A stretch of DNA of 64,000 bases from CAWBLP01 sp963721065 (GCA_963721065.1 CAVRHO010000009.1:124001-188000), one strand, 5' to 3'. Counted from the first letter of the stretch, positions 1-9,017 are shown. Made by a program: numbers and translations. The notes: a model not told the origin generated them from the letters alone.

Positions 1-46
1 GCAGCGCCACCAACAGCGGCGTTTCGGCCAGGTGCAGCGTGGTCAT
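1..46 (-). CDS. paaC: phenylacetyl-CoA epoxidase subunit PaaC, N-terminal fragment
   Basis: Only the first 15 codons lie in the window, reading MTTLHLAETPLLVAL on the minus strand; the rest runs off the left edge. PaaC is the structural partner of PaaA in the multicomponent monooxygenase that converts phenylacetyl-CoA to its ring-1,2-epoxide. The identification rests on position, 22 nt downstream of paaB in the usual paaABC order, and on the N-terminus looking typical of PaaC. The fragment is too short for an independent domain call. Confidence 0.7.
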   Translation of the reverse strand, partial: MTTLHLAETPLLVAL

Positions 47-68
47 GGCGAGAGCAGGCGAGCACGCA

Positions 69-356
69 TCACATGTTCCCGACGTCGTCGGGCACCTCGT
101 AGAAGGTCGGGTGGCGGTAGATCTTCGATCCGGTCGGCTCGAACAGCGCATCCTTGTCCGCCGGGTCGGAGGCGACGATCGCCGCCGAGGGCACCACCCA
201 GAGCGACAGCCCCTCCCCGCGCCGCGTGTACACGTCGCGCGCCGCCTGCAGCGCCATCGTCGCATCCGCCGCGTGCACGGACCCGACATGCTTGTGCGCC
301 AGCCCGTTCCGGCTGCGGATGAACACCTCCCACAGCGGGGTCCCCTGCTCGGCCAT
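69..356 (-). CDS. paaB: phenylacetyl-CoA epoxidase subunit PaaB
   Basis: This 95-residue protein matches the small PaaB subunit in length and pattern: a WEVFIRSRNGLAHKHVGSVH start, a central AADATMALQAARDVYTRR segment, and a C-terminal KIYRHPTFYEVPDDVGNM tail. In the family PaaB is required for activity of the PaaABCE ring-epoxidising complex, probably bridging PaaAC heterodimers in the cytoplasm. It starts 5 nt after the paaA stop and is followed by paaC, so the three genes form an operon transcribed leftwards out of the window. Confidence 0.95.
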   Translation of the reverse strand: MAEQGTPLWEVFIRSRNGLAHKHVGSVHAADATMALQAARDVYTRRGEGLSLWVVPSAAIVASDPADKDALFEPTGSKIYRHPTFYEVPDDVGNM

Positions 357-361
357 CGCGC

Positions 362-1342
362 CTACGCCGCCTGCGCTGCGGGGGCGCGCTGCTTCGCGGC
401 GTGCGCCAGCGCCGCCTCCCGCACCCAGGCACCGTCGTCGTGGGCTTTCTGCCGAGCGGCGAGGCGTTCGCGGTTGCAGGGGCCGTCGCCGGACAGGACG
501 CGGCGGAATTCGGACCAGTCGATCTCACCGAAGCGCCAGTGCCCGGCCTCCGCATCGAAGCGCAGGTCCGGATCGGGGAAGGTCAGGCCCAGGTAGTGGC
601 CCTGCGGCACCGTCGCATCGACGAATTTCTGCCGCAGCGCATCGTTGGTGAAGCGCTTGATCTTCCACCGCATCGACGCGTCGGAGTGCTGCGACTGCCC
701 GTCCGGCGGCCCGAACATCATCAGGCTGGGCCACCACCAGCGGTCCAGCGCATCCTGCGCCATCGCCTTCTGCTCGTCCGTGCCGCGGCACAGCGTCAGC
801 ATGATCTCGTAGCCCTGGCGCTGGTGGAAGGATTCCTCCTTGCAGATGCGGATCATCGCCCGCGCATACGGGCCGTAGGAGCAGCGGCACAGCGGGATCT
901 GGTTCATGATCGCCGCGCCGTCCACCAGCCAGCCGATGGCGCCGATATCCGCCCAGCTCAGCGTCGGGTAGTTGAAGATCGAGCTGTATTTCGCCCGCCC
1001 GGTCAGCAACTGCTGCACCAGCTCTTCCCGCGACACCCCCAGCGTCTCCGCGGCAGCGTAGAGATACAGCCCGTGCCCGCCTTCATCCTGCACCTTGGCC
1101 AGCAGTGCGGCCTTGCGGCGCAAGGACGGGGCGCGGGTGATCCAGTTGCCCTCGGGCAGCATGCCGACGACCTCGGAATGCGCGTGCTGGCTGATCTGGC
1201 GGACCAGCGTGCGGCGATACGCCTCCGGCATCCAGTCGTTCGGCTCGATCCGTTCCTCGGCGTCGATGCGGGCCTGGAAGCGGGCCGCCGCCTCGCTGTC
1301 ATCGTCGAGGGCGGTCGGGGTGTTGAGCGCCTGGCTGTACAT
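362..1342 (-). CDS. paaA: phenylacetyl-CoA epoxidase catalytic subunit PaaA
   Basis: PaaA is the di-iron oxygenase subunit that epoxidises the ring of phenylacetyl-CoA in aerobic phenylacetate degradation. The 326-residue product carries the ferritin-like carboxylate/histidine motifs KVQDEGGHGLYLY and CKEESFHQRQGYE, which supply the di-iron ligands in the family, and a typical N-terminal WMPEAYRRTLVRQISQHAHSE block. I chose the MYSQAL start; an in-frame ATG 51 nt upstream would add a proline-rich tail not typical of PaaA. It is the first gene of paaABC. The 115 bp gap to the divergent chemoreceptor gene should hold both promoters. Confidence 0.95.
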   Translation of the reverse strand: MYSQALNTPTALDDDSEAAARFQARIDAEERIEPNDWMPEAYRRTLVRQISQHAHSEVVGMLPEGNWITRAPSLRRKAALLAKVQDEGGHGLYLYAAAETLGVSREELVQQLLTGRAKYSSIFNYPTLSWADIGAIGWLVDGAAIMNQIPLCRCSYGPYARAMIRICKEESFHQRQGYEIMLTLCRGTDEQKAMAQDALDRWWWPSLMMFGPPDGQSQHSDASMRWKIKRFTNDALRQKFVDATVPQGHYLGLTFPDPDLRFDAEAGHWRFGEIDWSEFRRVLSGDGPCNRERLAARQKAHDDGAWVREAALAHAAKQRAPAAQAA

Positions 1343-1457
1343 ACCGGGAATATGGCGCGGCGGGGGCGGCGGCGGAAGGGCATGCAGCCCCATGCGGCCG
1401 ATTCACCCGGTGTTAATCCACCGTGATGACAGTATGGGCAGTTCAGGAGAGAACGCC

Positions 1458-3152
1458 ATGAGACTGCTCGGACGCTTGCGCCTGCGCACAAAGCTGATCG
1501 CGCTGACGATGCTCTCGGCCCTGGCGCTGATCGCCATGACCGGGGTATCCGCCTCGATCATCCACCAGCGCATGATGAACGACCGGATCGACAAGCTTCG
1601 GTCACTGGTGCTCACCGCGCGCGGCTTCGCGGATTTCCTGGAACAGCAGGTGAAGGCCGGGACGCTGACGCGTGAACAGGCCATGGCGGAGTTTCGCCGC
1701 GAACTCCATCACGTCCGCTACGGCAGCAAAAGCGATTACTTCCTGGCGCAGACGTATGACGGTCTTGTGGTCATGCATGGCGGCGATGCCAGGCGGGAGG
1801 GCAAGCCAACCACGGCCCACGACGACCAGGGCCGGTCCAGCGCCCAACTGGCCGCCATCGCCCTGCGTCACGCCGATGGCGGCGTGATCCACTATTCGGT
1901 CGCCAAGCCGGGACACGCCCAGAAAGCGCAGAAAATCTCCTACGTCGCCCGCTACGCGCCCTGGAAACTGGACTTCATCACCGGAAGCTGGGTCGGCGAC
2001 ATCGATCACGCCTACAACATGGTCCTGGAGCGCCTGGTCGGCCTGGCCGTCCTGGTGCTGCTGATCGGCGGCCTGGCGGCCTGGCTGATCAACCGTGACA
2101 TCACCGGTTCGCTCGGCCGGCTGCGTGCGGCAATGGCACAACTGGCGGACGGCGATCCCGACACACCCATTCCCGGCCTGGACCGGCAGGACGAAGTCCA
2201 CGACATGGCCGGCGCGGTGCAGGTGTTCAAGCACAATGCCCAGGAGATGCGCCGCCTGACGCAGGAACGGGAACAGTCGGAGCAACGCATGCGCGAGGAG
2301 AAGCGGCGGGACATGGCGCGCCTCGCGGATACGTTCGAAGCGCAGGCCGGCGCCGCCGTGCAGGAGGTCGCGTCCGCCGCCCGCCGCATGGAGGTGACCG
2401 CGGAATCGATGACAAGCTCGGCCGAACGGTCCAACCGGCGGGCAACAGCGGTGGTGGCGGCGTCGGAACAGGCCTCGGCCAACGTCCAGGCCGTCGCCAG
2501 TGCCGCAGAACAACTCTCGGGCTCGGTCAGCGAAATCAGCCGCCAGGTGGCCACGTCGTCGGAAATTGCCAGTCAGGCAGCGCGTGACTCTGAACACACC
2601 AACATGCTGGTCAACAGCCTGGCCGACGCCGCACGGCAGATCGGCACGGTGACGGAGATGATCAACGAGATCGCCAACAAGACCAACCTTCTGGCGCTGA
2701 ACGCGACAATCGAGGCAGCCCGCGCCGGCGAGGCGGGCAAGGGCTTCGCCGTGGTCGCGTCGGAGGTGAAGAGCCTGGCCAACCAGACCGCAAAGGCCAC
2801 GCAGGAGATCACCGGCCAGATCAGCACCATGCAGAACGCCACGGGCCAGACCGTCACGGCCATACAGTCGATCGGCACGACCATCAGCCGGCTCAACGAA
2901 ATTGCCGCGACGATCGCCTCGGCCGTCGAGCAACAGGGCGCCGCGACGCAGGAGATTGCCCGCAACGTGCAGCAGGCCGCCGCCGGTACCACGGAAGTTT
3001 CAGGCAATATCGCCGAGGTTTCGGCGGTGATCGGCGAGACCAGCACGGCGGCAACCCAGGTGGTCGATGCCGCCGGCGCGTTGTCGGGCCAGTCCAAGTT
3101 GCTGCGCAGCCAGGTGGACAGCTTCCTGGCCGCGGTCAGGGCGGCCGCCTGA
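1458..3152 (+). CDS. methyl-accepting chemotaxis protein with single Cache sensor
   Basis: This 564-residue protein is a transmembrane chemoreceptor that should signal to CheA/CheW. In order I see a first membrane segment (about 13-35), a periplasmic single-Cache-like region (about 40-185, including KSDYFLAQTYDGLVVMHGG), a second membrane segment (about 192-212), a HAMP linker (about 213-265) and a long coiled-coil signalling domain. The hairpin tip is clear, with EIANKTNLLALNATIEAARA followed by GKGFAVVASEVKSLANQ (about 401-440). It ends DSFLAAVRAAA, so it lacks a C-terminal CheR-tethering pentapeptide. The start has a good Shine-Dalgarno (CAGGAGA). No che genes are nearby, so this is an orphan receptor. 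The ligand is unknown; sCache domains often bind small organic acids. Confidence 0.93.
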   Translation: MRLLGRLRLRTKLIALTMLSALALIAMTGVSASIIHQRMMNDRIDKLRSLVLTARGFADFLEQQVKAGTLTREQAMAEFRRELHHVRYGSKSDYFLAQTYDGLVVMHGGDARREGKPTTAHDDQGRSSAQLAAIALRHADGGVIHYSVAKPGHAQKAQKISYVARYAPWKLDFITGSWVGDIDHAYNMVLERLVGLAVLVLLIGGLAAWLINRDITGSLGRLRAAMAQLADGDPDTPIPGLDRQDEVHDMAGAVQVFKHNAQEMRRLTQEREQSEQRMREEKRRDMARLADTFEAQAGAAVQEVASAARRMEVTAESMTSSAERSNRRATAVVAASEQASANVQAVASAAEQLSGSVSEISRQVATSSEIASQAARDSEHTNMLVNSLADAARQIGTVTEMINEIANKTNLLALNATIEAARAGEAGKGFAVVASEVKSLANQTAKATQEITGQISTMQNATGQTVTAIQSIGTTISRLNEIAATIASAVEQQGAATQEIARNVQQAAAGTTEVSGNIAEVSAVIGETSTAATQVVDAAGALSGQSKLLRSQVDSFLAAVRAAA

Positions 3153-3376
3153 ACAGGCAGGGGGTCGAGGGAATCACATCAGCCACTGATGGCAGGCGGA
3201 GGCCCGGCATGCGTTGGGATGTCCGGCATTGCCATAGACGAAGCCAACCGGGTCGCGGGGGGCAGAGGCCCGCCACGACTCTTGCCGGCGGCAGTTGTGA
3301 AACACGTCGATGGCCCGCCGACACGGGCCATGACGTGAAGCATTTGGCCGAGTGCCAAACGCAACGCGGGCCGGTA

Positions 3377-4507
3377 TTACTTCCCGGATCCGTGCGGGGC
3401 CGGGAACCGGGCGATGCGGTCGGCCCGGAAGGTGCTGACCCAGATCTCATTGCCGACCTGAATCGCGCCGGTGCCGGCGCCCATCACGCCGTACACGCCG
3501 CTCTTGATCACGGTGGTCAGCTTCATCGTCTTGGGGTCCATGCGGTCGATGCGGAACGGCACGTCACAGTTGATCGCCTGGGAGGAGAAGCAGTCGATCA
3601 CCTGCTTGACCGAGGCATCCTGTCCACCCACGAAGATGCTGTGCCCATCCGGCGACCAGCGCAGATTGTCGGTCAGGATTCCGGTCGGAACCGACTTCTT
3701 CTGCACCGGCTTGGTGCCGCGGCTGATGCGCGCCACCTCTCGCCCGGACCACACGGCGACATACACCTCCCGCCCGTCAGGCGAGACGATCACGCCATTG
3801 GGACCGGACATGCCCTGGCTGCCGGGCACCTGCGACCAGCCCTTACCGGGGTGCCACTCATCCAGGGCGCCCACCGGCTTGCCGTTCATCAGCTTGTCCA
3901 TGCGGTGAGGATCGGTCGGGTCCCACAGGCTGGTGACGATCATGCCGCCGTTGGACAGCGACGCCACCGCATCCGGCCAGAATCCGTGCGGCGCCACCAC
4001 GCAGCCGGTCCAGGTGAAGTGCGGCCGGGCCTTGGTCAGATCGACGGCGAACACCTCCACCGACTCCCGTCCGCCATGGTTCACCGCGTACAGGGTCCGG
4101 TGCGGGCCGGTGCCGCGCGTCAGGTCCAGACCATGCGGGCCGAAGATCTTCATGTCCGGCGGACCGGGGCAGTCCGGATACCGCTTCTTGTCGGGCCGGA
4201 TGGCGATCTCGGACGGCTCGACGGCCGAGGCATGGCCGTTGCGGGCATCGAACAGATACAGCGTGCCCTGCTTGCCTTCGGCGGCGAGGTCGCTGCCGAT
4301 GATCCAGTGCGTGCCGGGCACCGGGGCGAAATCCTCAACGTTGGTCACGCCGCAGGTGAACTGGACCCCGTTCACCGGCGCGCAGTCCTCCGCCGTTGCC
4401 GCCAGAGCCGGTCCACCGGGCTGCGTGCCGCAGATGAACCCGGCGACAAGGGCCGTGACAGCCGCCACGCCCAGCCGGCGCATGCGCGCCAGATGCTCGC
4501 CTGACAT
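3377..4507 (-). CDS. exported SMP-30/NHL-like beta-propeller protein
   Basis: A 376-residue protein with a Sec-type signal sequence (basic start, hydrophobic stretch, then an Ala-rich cleavage region near residue 34) and repeated blades such as FGPHGLDLTRGTGPHRTLYA, SGPNGVIVSPDGREVYVAVW and LTDNLRWSPDGHSIFVGG. This pattern is typical of six-bladed SMP-30/gluconolactonase or strictosidine-synthase-like propellers. Paired cysteines near the N-terminus (EDCAPVNGVQFTCGV) and at RYPDCP fit a periplasmic disulfide protein. The start is set by a strong GGGAGG Shine-Dalgarno; a longer in-frame extension lacks one. The substrate cannot be told. Lactonase or esterase activity is possible but not shown. 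It stands alone, with no obvious operon partner. Confidence 0.75.
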   Translation of the reverse strand: MSGEHLARMRRLGVAAVTALVAGFICGTQPGGPALAATAEDCAPVNGVQFTCGVTNVEDFAPVPGTHWIIGSDLAAEGKQGTLYLFDARNGHASAVEPSEIAIRPDKKRYPDCPGPPDMKIFGPHGLDLTRGTGPHRTLYAVNHGGRESVEVFAVDLTKARPHFTWTGCVVAPHGFWPDAVASLSNGGMIVTSLWDPTDPHRMDKLMNGKPVGALDEWHPGKGWSQVPGSQGMSGPNGVIVSPDGREVYVAVWSGREVARISRGTKPVQKKSVPTGILTDNLRWSPDGHSIFVGGQDASVKQVIDCFSSQAINCDVPFRIDRMDPKTMKLTTVIKSGVYGVMGAGTGAIQVGNEIWVSTFRADRIARFPAPHGSGK

Positions 4508-4960
4508 CGTTTCCTCCCGTTGTTGTCTGCGATCCGCACAGTCGAGAAGGCGCCGCACACGATCATCGGTACGGAGCCGCCAGGCACGACACGCGAACCA
4601 TCGATATGCTGCTTGCACGGCACGTTCCGTGTCAAGCAAGGCACCTGCGTGTATTGGTTGTGGCAAGCAGACCCGGCCATACCACGCAAGATGCGTCAAT
4701 TTCACGCCGGCCCTCTATTGGTGCGCTACTGTATCCGTTCGACCGGATGCGCCGGTGCATTCCACGCCAGGCCGGCCACGGGTGGCCGAATGACCCCGTT
4801 GCCGCATGATGACGACACCGCATCGCCGGCACCGGATGCGGGGGCGAGGCTTGACGGGGCTCGCCTTGCAACGGGATACCTGCCGGCAGCCACAGCCCGC
4901 CGCCTGGGTATCGGCGCGCCGCCGCCATTCCGGACCACCCGAAGGAGGAGGAGACAAGTC
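4508..4960. other. 453 bp non-coding gap between divergent genes
   Basis: The gap lies between the divergent propeller and GST genes and should hold both promoters. The reading frames crossing it show no recognisable protein. I see no convincing -35/-10 pair, palindrome or repeat family member. A GGAGGAGGAG purine run just before 4961 is the Shine-Dalgarno of the GST gene. Confidence 0.5.
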
Positions 4961-5581
4961 ATGAAACTGATGTACTCGCCCGGCGCCTGCTCGATAGGCA
5001 TCCACGTCCTGCTGGAGGAGATCGGCAAACCCTACGACCTGCAGCAGATCGATCTGCGCGGGGGCGGCCAGTTCAAGCCGGAGTTCACGTCGGTGAACCC
5101 GAAGTCGAAGGTGCCGACGCTGCTGCGCGACGACGGCTCGGTGCTGACCGAATTCCCCGCCATCGCCTTCTGGCTCGCCCGCACCAATCCCGACAGCAAG
5201 CTGCTGCCGGAGGATGCCGACAGCCAGGCCCGCGCGCTCGAAGCCATGGACTACGTTGTCGCGACGCTGCACATGCAGGGCTTCACCCGCATCTTCCGCC
5301 CGGGCAACTTCTCACCCAACGCCGCCGACGAGGAAACGGTGAAGGCCCGCGGCCGGGAGATCTTCGAACGCGGCCTGGGCGTGCTGGACAAGGCCCTTGC
5401 CGGCAAGGACTATGTGGCCGGCCAGTTCTCGATCGCCGATGCGGCGCTGTTCTACGTGGAGTTCTGGGCGTCGGCCCGACTGAAGATGGACCTGCCGTCC
5501 AACCTGGCGGCACACTACAAGCGAATGCTGGCCCGCCCCGCGGTGCAGCGCACCCTGCAACAGGAAGGGCTCGCAGTCTGA
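4961..5581 (+). CDS. glutathione S-transferase, beta-class-like
   Basis: A 206-residue cytosolic glutathione transferase. The N-terminus MKLMYSPGACSIGIHVLLEE places a cysteine at position 10, as in bacterial beta-class GSTs. The thioredoxin-like domain (1-80) has the cis-Pro motif SKVPTLL followed by acidic LTEFPAIAFWLA, which binds glutathione in the family; a helical C-domain follows. The start is fixed by a strong AAGGAGGAGGAG Shine-Dalgarno 6 nt upstream of the ATG. The histidine phosphatase gene begins 4 nt after its stop, so the two are probably co-transcribed. The electrophilic substrate is unknown. Confidence 0.9.
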   Translation: MKLMYSPGACSIGIHVLLEEIGKPYDLQQIDLRGGGQFKPEFTSVNPKSKVPTLLRDDGSVLTEFPAIAFWLARTNPDSKLLPEDADSQARALEAMDYVVATLHMQGFTRIFRPGNFSPNAADEETVKARGREIFERGLGVLDKALAGKDYVAGQFSIADAALFYVEFWASARLKMDLPSNLAAHYKRMLARPAVQRTLQQEGLAV

Positions 5582-5585
5582 ACCG

Positions 5586-6179
5586 ATGACCGACGTTGCC
5601 CAAGACGATGCTCCCAGTGGCGCTCCCAACCACGTTGCGTTCTGGTTCCTGCGTCACGGCGAAACCGACTGGAACGCACAGGGCCTGTCGCAGGGCAACG
5701 TCGATATCCCGCTGAACGCCACCGGGATCGCCCAGGCGCGTGCCGCCGCCCAGCGGCTGCGCCACCGCGGCATCAGCACCATCGTCGCCTCCCCCCTCTC
5801 CCGCGCCCGCGTCACCGCCGAAATCGCCGCCGAGGCGCTCGGCCTGCCCGTAGCGCTCGACGAAGGCCTGCGGGAGGTGCGGTTCGGCGTCCAGGAAGGC
5901 CAGCCCATGTCGGACTGGTTCGCCAACTGGGTGGCCGGGCACGTCACGCCCGAGGGCGCGGAGCCCTTCGCCGTGCTGCGCCAGCGGGCGGTGGCGGCAC
6001 TGAACCGCGCCACGGCCCAGCCGCCTGCGGTGCTGGTGGTCGGGCACGGCGCGCTGTTCCGCGCACTGCGCACGGCGATGGGGATCGAGCCGCTGGTGCG
6101 CACGCCCAACGCCGTGCCGATCTGGTGCGAACCGCCCGCCCAGGGCGAGACGAGCTGGCGGCTGCACTACGGCGGGTGA
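5586..6179 (+). CDS. histidine phosphatase family protein (phosphoglycerate-mutase-like)
   Basis: A 197-residue member of the histidine phosphatase superfamily. The phospho-accepting RHG motif is FLRHGETDWN (R23-H24-G25), the acidic proton donor is in LDEGLREVRFG (E93/E97 region), and the second catalytic histidine is H154 in VVGHGALFRA. It resembles GpmB/CobC-type broad phosphatases rather than glycolytic dPGM, being shorter and lacking the dPGM insertions. It is probably a cytosolic phosphomonoesterase, substrate unknown. It follows the GST gene by 4 nt in a likely two-gene operon. Confidence 0.9.
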   Translation: MTDVAQDDAPSGAPNHVAFWFLRHGETDWNAQGLSQGNVDIPLNATGIAQARAAAQRLRHRGISTIVASPLSRARVTAEIAAEALGLPVALDEGLREVRFGVQEGQPMSDWFANWVAGHVTPEGAEPFAVLRQRAVAALNRATAQPPAVLVVGHGALFRALRTAMGIEPLVRTPNAVPIWCEPPAQGETSWRLHYGG

Positions 6180-6302
6180 GCGGGGCCGCGGCCCCTGCAG
6201 CAGGCCGGTGCAGCAGGCCGGTACGGCGACCCGCAGCCAACCCGACCATCCGCAGCGCCTCGGGGCACACGGTGCGGCTGGCCAGCCTTGGCACGGGAAA
6301 AC

Positions 6303-6376
6303 TGGAGGTCCGGGCGGGAATCGAACCCACATACGCGGATTTGCAGTCCGCTGCATCACCACTCTGCCACCGGACC
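6303..6376 (-). tRNA. tRNA-Cys(GCA)
   Basis: The minus strand folds as a 74-nt tRNA. The acceptor arms GGTCCGG and CCGGACC pair, followed by a discriminator T and an encoded CCA. The anticodon arm is GCGGA-CTGCAAA-TCCGC with anticodon GCA (plus-strand 6342-6344), and the T arm contains GGTTCGATTCC. It lies alone between the histidine phosphatase gene and the dioxygenase pair. Confidence 0.96.
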
Positions 6377-6518
6377 GGCGCAGGAGGGCGCTATATCGTC
6401 TCCCTCCCCCATCTGGTCAAGCCCGATCCCCGCGCACGGCGCACGGCGCACGGAGTGGCACATGACACCGGACGCGCCTGCGCCCTATACTCGCGGGTAG
6501 CCGCACAGGAGCACCCGC

Positions 6519-7418
6519 ATGGCGATGGAGATCCGCCCCCTGCATCCGGACTTCGTGGGCGAGGTGTCCGGTATCGACCTGACCCGACCGCTGACGCCGG
6601 ACCAGGTGGCGGCGATCGACGCCGGCATGGACCGCTATGCCGTGCTCGTGTTCCACGACCAGCACTTCGACGACGCCGGCCAGCTTGCCTTCAGCCGGAA
6701 CTTCGGGGCGCTGGAGGTCTCCTCCGGCGGCGAGATGAGCAGGCCGGAGGAACGCCGGCTGGCGATCGAGCTGGCCGACATCTCCAACCTGGACCGCGAC
6801 AACCGTGTGCGTGCCGCCGACGACAAGCGGCGGCTGAACGCGCTGGGCAACCGGCTGTGGCACTCGGACGCGTCGTTCCGGGCCGTGCCGGCGAAATACT
6901 CGCTGCTGTCGGCGCGGGTGGTGCCGGGGGCCGGCGGCAATACCGAGTTCGCCGATATGCGCGCCGCCTATGACGCACTGGACGCGGCCACCAAGGGCGA
7001 GATCGAGGAGCTGGTGACCGAACACTCCAGCGCCTGGTCGCGGGAGCAGATCGGTTTCCCGCCGGTGGATTTCGGCACCGACAACCAGGACAAGCTGCGC
7101 CCGGTGCGGCATCGCCTGGTGCGCACGCATCCGCGGACCGGGCGCAAGTCGCTGTACCTGTCGGCGCATATCGGCACGATCCTCGGCTGGCCGGTGCCGG
7201 AGGCGCGCGCCTTCATCCGCGACCTGACCGAACACGCCACGCAGCCGCAGTTCGTGCATGTGCATCGCTGGCGGCCATGGGACCTGGTGATGTGGGACAA
7301 CCGCACCACCATGCACCGCGCCCGGCGCTACGACGACCTGCACAGCGTGCGCGACCTGCGTCGCACCACGATCCGCGGCGACGGGCCCACCGTCGCACAG
7401 GTATCGCAAGCAGCATAA
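6519..7418 (+). CDS. TauD/TfdA-family Fe(II)/2-oxoglutarate dioxygenase, copy 1
   Basis: A 299-residue member of the TauD/TfdA family, which uses Fe(II) and 2-oxoglutarate to hydroxylate small organic substrates such as taurine or 2,4-D. The facial triad is visible as H115-x-D117 in RLWHSDASF and H266 in NRTTMHRARR, with the 2-oxoglutarate-binding arginine just after. The N-terminus (IRPLHPDFVGEVSGIDLTRP) is typical of the TfdA branch. It has a CAGGAG Shine-Dalgarno. A close paralogue follows after 20 bp, so the pair is one operon born of tandem duplication. The substrate is unknown; TfdA itself cannot be claimed. Confidence 0.9.
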   Translation: MAMEIRPLHPDFVGEVSGIDLTRPLTPDQVAAIDAGMDRYAVLVFHDQHFDDAGQLAFSRNFGALEVSSGGEMSRPEERRLAIELADISNLDRDNRVRAADDKRRLNALGNRLWHSDASFRAVPAKYSLLSARVVPGAGGNTEFADMRAAYDALDAATKGEIEELVTEHSSAWSREQIGFPPVDFGTDNQDKLRPVRHRLVRTHPRTGRKSLYLSAHIGTILGWPVPEARAFIRDLTEHATQPQFVHVHRWRPWDLVMWDNRTTMHRARRYDDLHSVRDLRRTTIRGDGPTVAQVSQAA

Positions 7419-7438
7419 GGACAGGAGGAACCGTCCCC

Positions 7439-8338
7439 ATGAGCATCACCATCCGCCCGCTGCACCCGACCTTCGTCGGTGAGGTGTCCGGCGTGGACCT
7501 GACCCAGCCGCTGTCGCGCGAGCAGGTGGCGGCGATCGAGGCGGGCATGGACCGATACGCCGTGCTGGTGTTCCACGACCAGCCGATCACCGACGAGCAG
7601 CAATGCGACTTCAGCCGCAACTTCGGTGAGCTGGAGGTGACGCTGGCCGGCCAGATGGCGAAGCCCGAGGACCGGCGGTTCGGCGACCGGCTGGAACTGG
7701 GCGACATCTCCAACCTCGACGCGCAGAACCGGTTGCGGGCGCGGGAGGACCACCGGCGGATGTACGCCCTGGCCAACCAGCTATGGCATTCCGACGCATC
7801 ATTCCGTGCGATCGGCGCGGGCTACACGCTGCTGCACGCGCGTGTCGTGCCGGGCAGCGGGGGGAATACCGAGTTCGCCGACATGCGCGCCGCCTACGAT
7901 GCGCTGGACGATGCGACCAAGGCGGAGATCGAGGACCTGGTCACCGAACATTCGATCACGTTTTCCCGCGAGCAACTGGGCTTCAAGGTCGAGAGTGCCG
8001 GCAATGAGGACAAGCTGCGCCCGGTGCGGCACCGGCTGGTGGTGACGCATCCGGTGACCGGGCGGAAGTCGCTGTATCTCTCATCCCATATCGGCGGCAT
8101 CGTCGGCTGGCCGGTGCCGGAAGCCCGCGCGTTCATCCGCGACCTGGCCGAGCACGCGACCCAGAGGGCGTTCGTGTATTCGCATGCGTGGCGGGTGAAC
8201 GACCTGGTGATGTGGGACAACCGGCAGGTGATGCACCGCGCCCGCCGGTTCAACGACCTGAAGGAGGTGCGCGACCTGCGGCGCACCTCGATCAAGGGGA
8301 CCGGGCTGATGGTGGAGGAGCCTGCCGCGGCAGCGTAG
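7439..8338 (+). CDS. TauD/TfdA-family Fe(II)/2-oxoglutarate dioxygenase, copy 2
   Basis: A second 299-residue TfdA-like dioxygenase, alignable with the upstream copy along its whole length. The iron triad is conserved (H117 and D119 in LWHSDASF, H266 in NRQVMHRARR), so both copies look active. Differences concentrate around residues 48-110 and after residue 170, where substrate-contacting loops usually lie, which suggests different substrates rather than simple dosage. The start at 7439 has a GGAGGAA Shine-Dalgarno; a longer frame reaching back into the first gene is not credible. A REP element follows the gene. Confidence 0.9.
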   Translation: MSITIRPLHPTFVGEVSGVDLTQPLSREQVAAIEAGMDRYAVLVFHDQPITDEQQCDFSRNFGELEVTLAGQMAKPEDRRFGDRLELGDISNLDAQNRLRAREDHRRMYALANQLWHSDASFRAIGAGYTLLHARVVPGSGGNTEFADMRAAYDALDDATKAEIEDLVTEHSITFSREQLGFKVESAGNEDKLRPVRHRLVVTHPVTGRKSLYLSSHIGGIVGWPVPEARAFIRDLAEHATQRAFVYSHAWRVNDLVMWDNRQVMHRARRFNDLKEVRDLRRTSIKGTGLMVEEPAAAA

Positions 8339-8436
8339 AGGTCGTGGTGGGACCTGTCCCTCATGCCCGTTGGGCTGGGGAGGCGGGCGCCATCCCTGCA
8401 TGCCGCGGCGGGGCTCGATCGGGCTATCGACATTGG

Positions 8437-8507
8437 AACGATCGGGGCGGGATGCAGCGGCGCACGCCTTGTCGGGGGTAGATGGCCGGCTCAAGGCCGG
8501 CCATGAC
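8437..8507. repeat. REP/BIME-like element, right half
   Basis: The conserved core (gaacgatcggg, then gcgcacgccttgtcggggg) is followed by the palindromic arm ATGGCCGGCTCAAGGCCGGC and CATGAC. The left arm is missing or degenerate here. It belongs to the family at 12470, 14968, 25638, 52931, 56635 and 61520 and lies just downstream of the dioxygenase operon. Confidence 0.8.
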
Positions 8508-8603
8508 ACGGGAGTGTGGCGTCGGACCGTCCCACTGTAGCGCGTATGCGTCATGCAGTGCATCTGCTGCGTCATGTAGCGCGTATGCGTCGGGCCTCGA
8601 CCG

Positions 8604-9017
8604 TCAGCCGGACGCTGCCGAGGCGAGCAGATCGTCCATCGCGTCCGCGTTGTTGCAGAACGTGTGGCAGCGGGCGGCGGCGGTGCCGGCGGCCAGTTCG
8701 CGCCGGCAACGGCCGGTGGCGGTGCAACGGGTGCAGGCCAGTTCAAGCTCGCGCACCAGCGGAGACAGGCTGCGCCGGACGTCATCCGGGTCCAGCCCGC
8801 GGGCGCGCATCATGGAATCCATCAGCAGCGTGTTGTCGGCACCACGCGGCAGAACGTCGCGCAGGTCGGCCTCGGTCATGCCGAGGTCGGTTGCCATCGC
8901 GGCGATGTCCTCCCGGGAAAAATGGGCCAGTTCCTCCTGCCGGGCGGCATAGGCCCGGATCCAGTCCAGCACCCGTGTCAGCATGCCGTGTTCGCTGGGG
9001 GTGGGAGACGTTTCCAT
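8604..9017 (-). CDS. DUF6455 family cysteine-rich protein
   Basis: A 137-residue soluble protein. The C-terminal half has a C-x2-C-x5-C then C-x3-C pattern (C95, C98, C104, C117, C121) with the ACTRCTATGRCRREL signature that I associate with DUF6455, a family without a fixed function. The N-terminal half is helical (EDIAAMATDLGMTEADLRDV). The cysteines could bind a metal or Fe-S cluster; that is inference. The start has a strong AGAGGAGGTT Shine-Dalgarno. A perfect Fnr/FixK box sits 55 bp upstream of the ATG, so oxygen-responsive control is likely. It is monocistronic, with a REP element downstream. Confidence 0.75.
   Translation of the reverse strand: METSPTPSEHGMLTRVLDWIRAYAARQEELAHFSREDIAAMATDLGMTEADLRDVLPRGADNTLLMDSMMRARGLDPDDVRRSLSPLVRELELACTRCTATGRCRRELAAGTAAARCHTFCNNADAMDDLLASAASG

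Noticed and set aside
1343..1393. Longer PaaA start 17 residues upstream
   Set aside because: The extra residues are Pro-rich and unlike PaaA N-termini; MYSQAL fits the family length.
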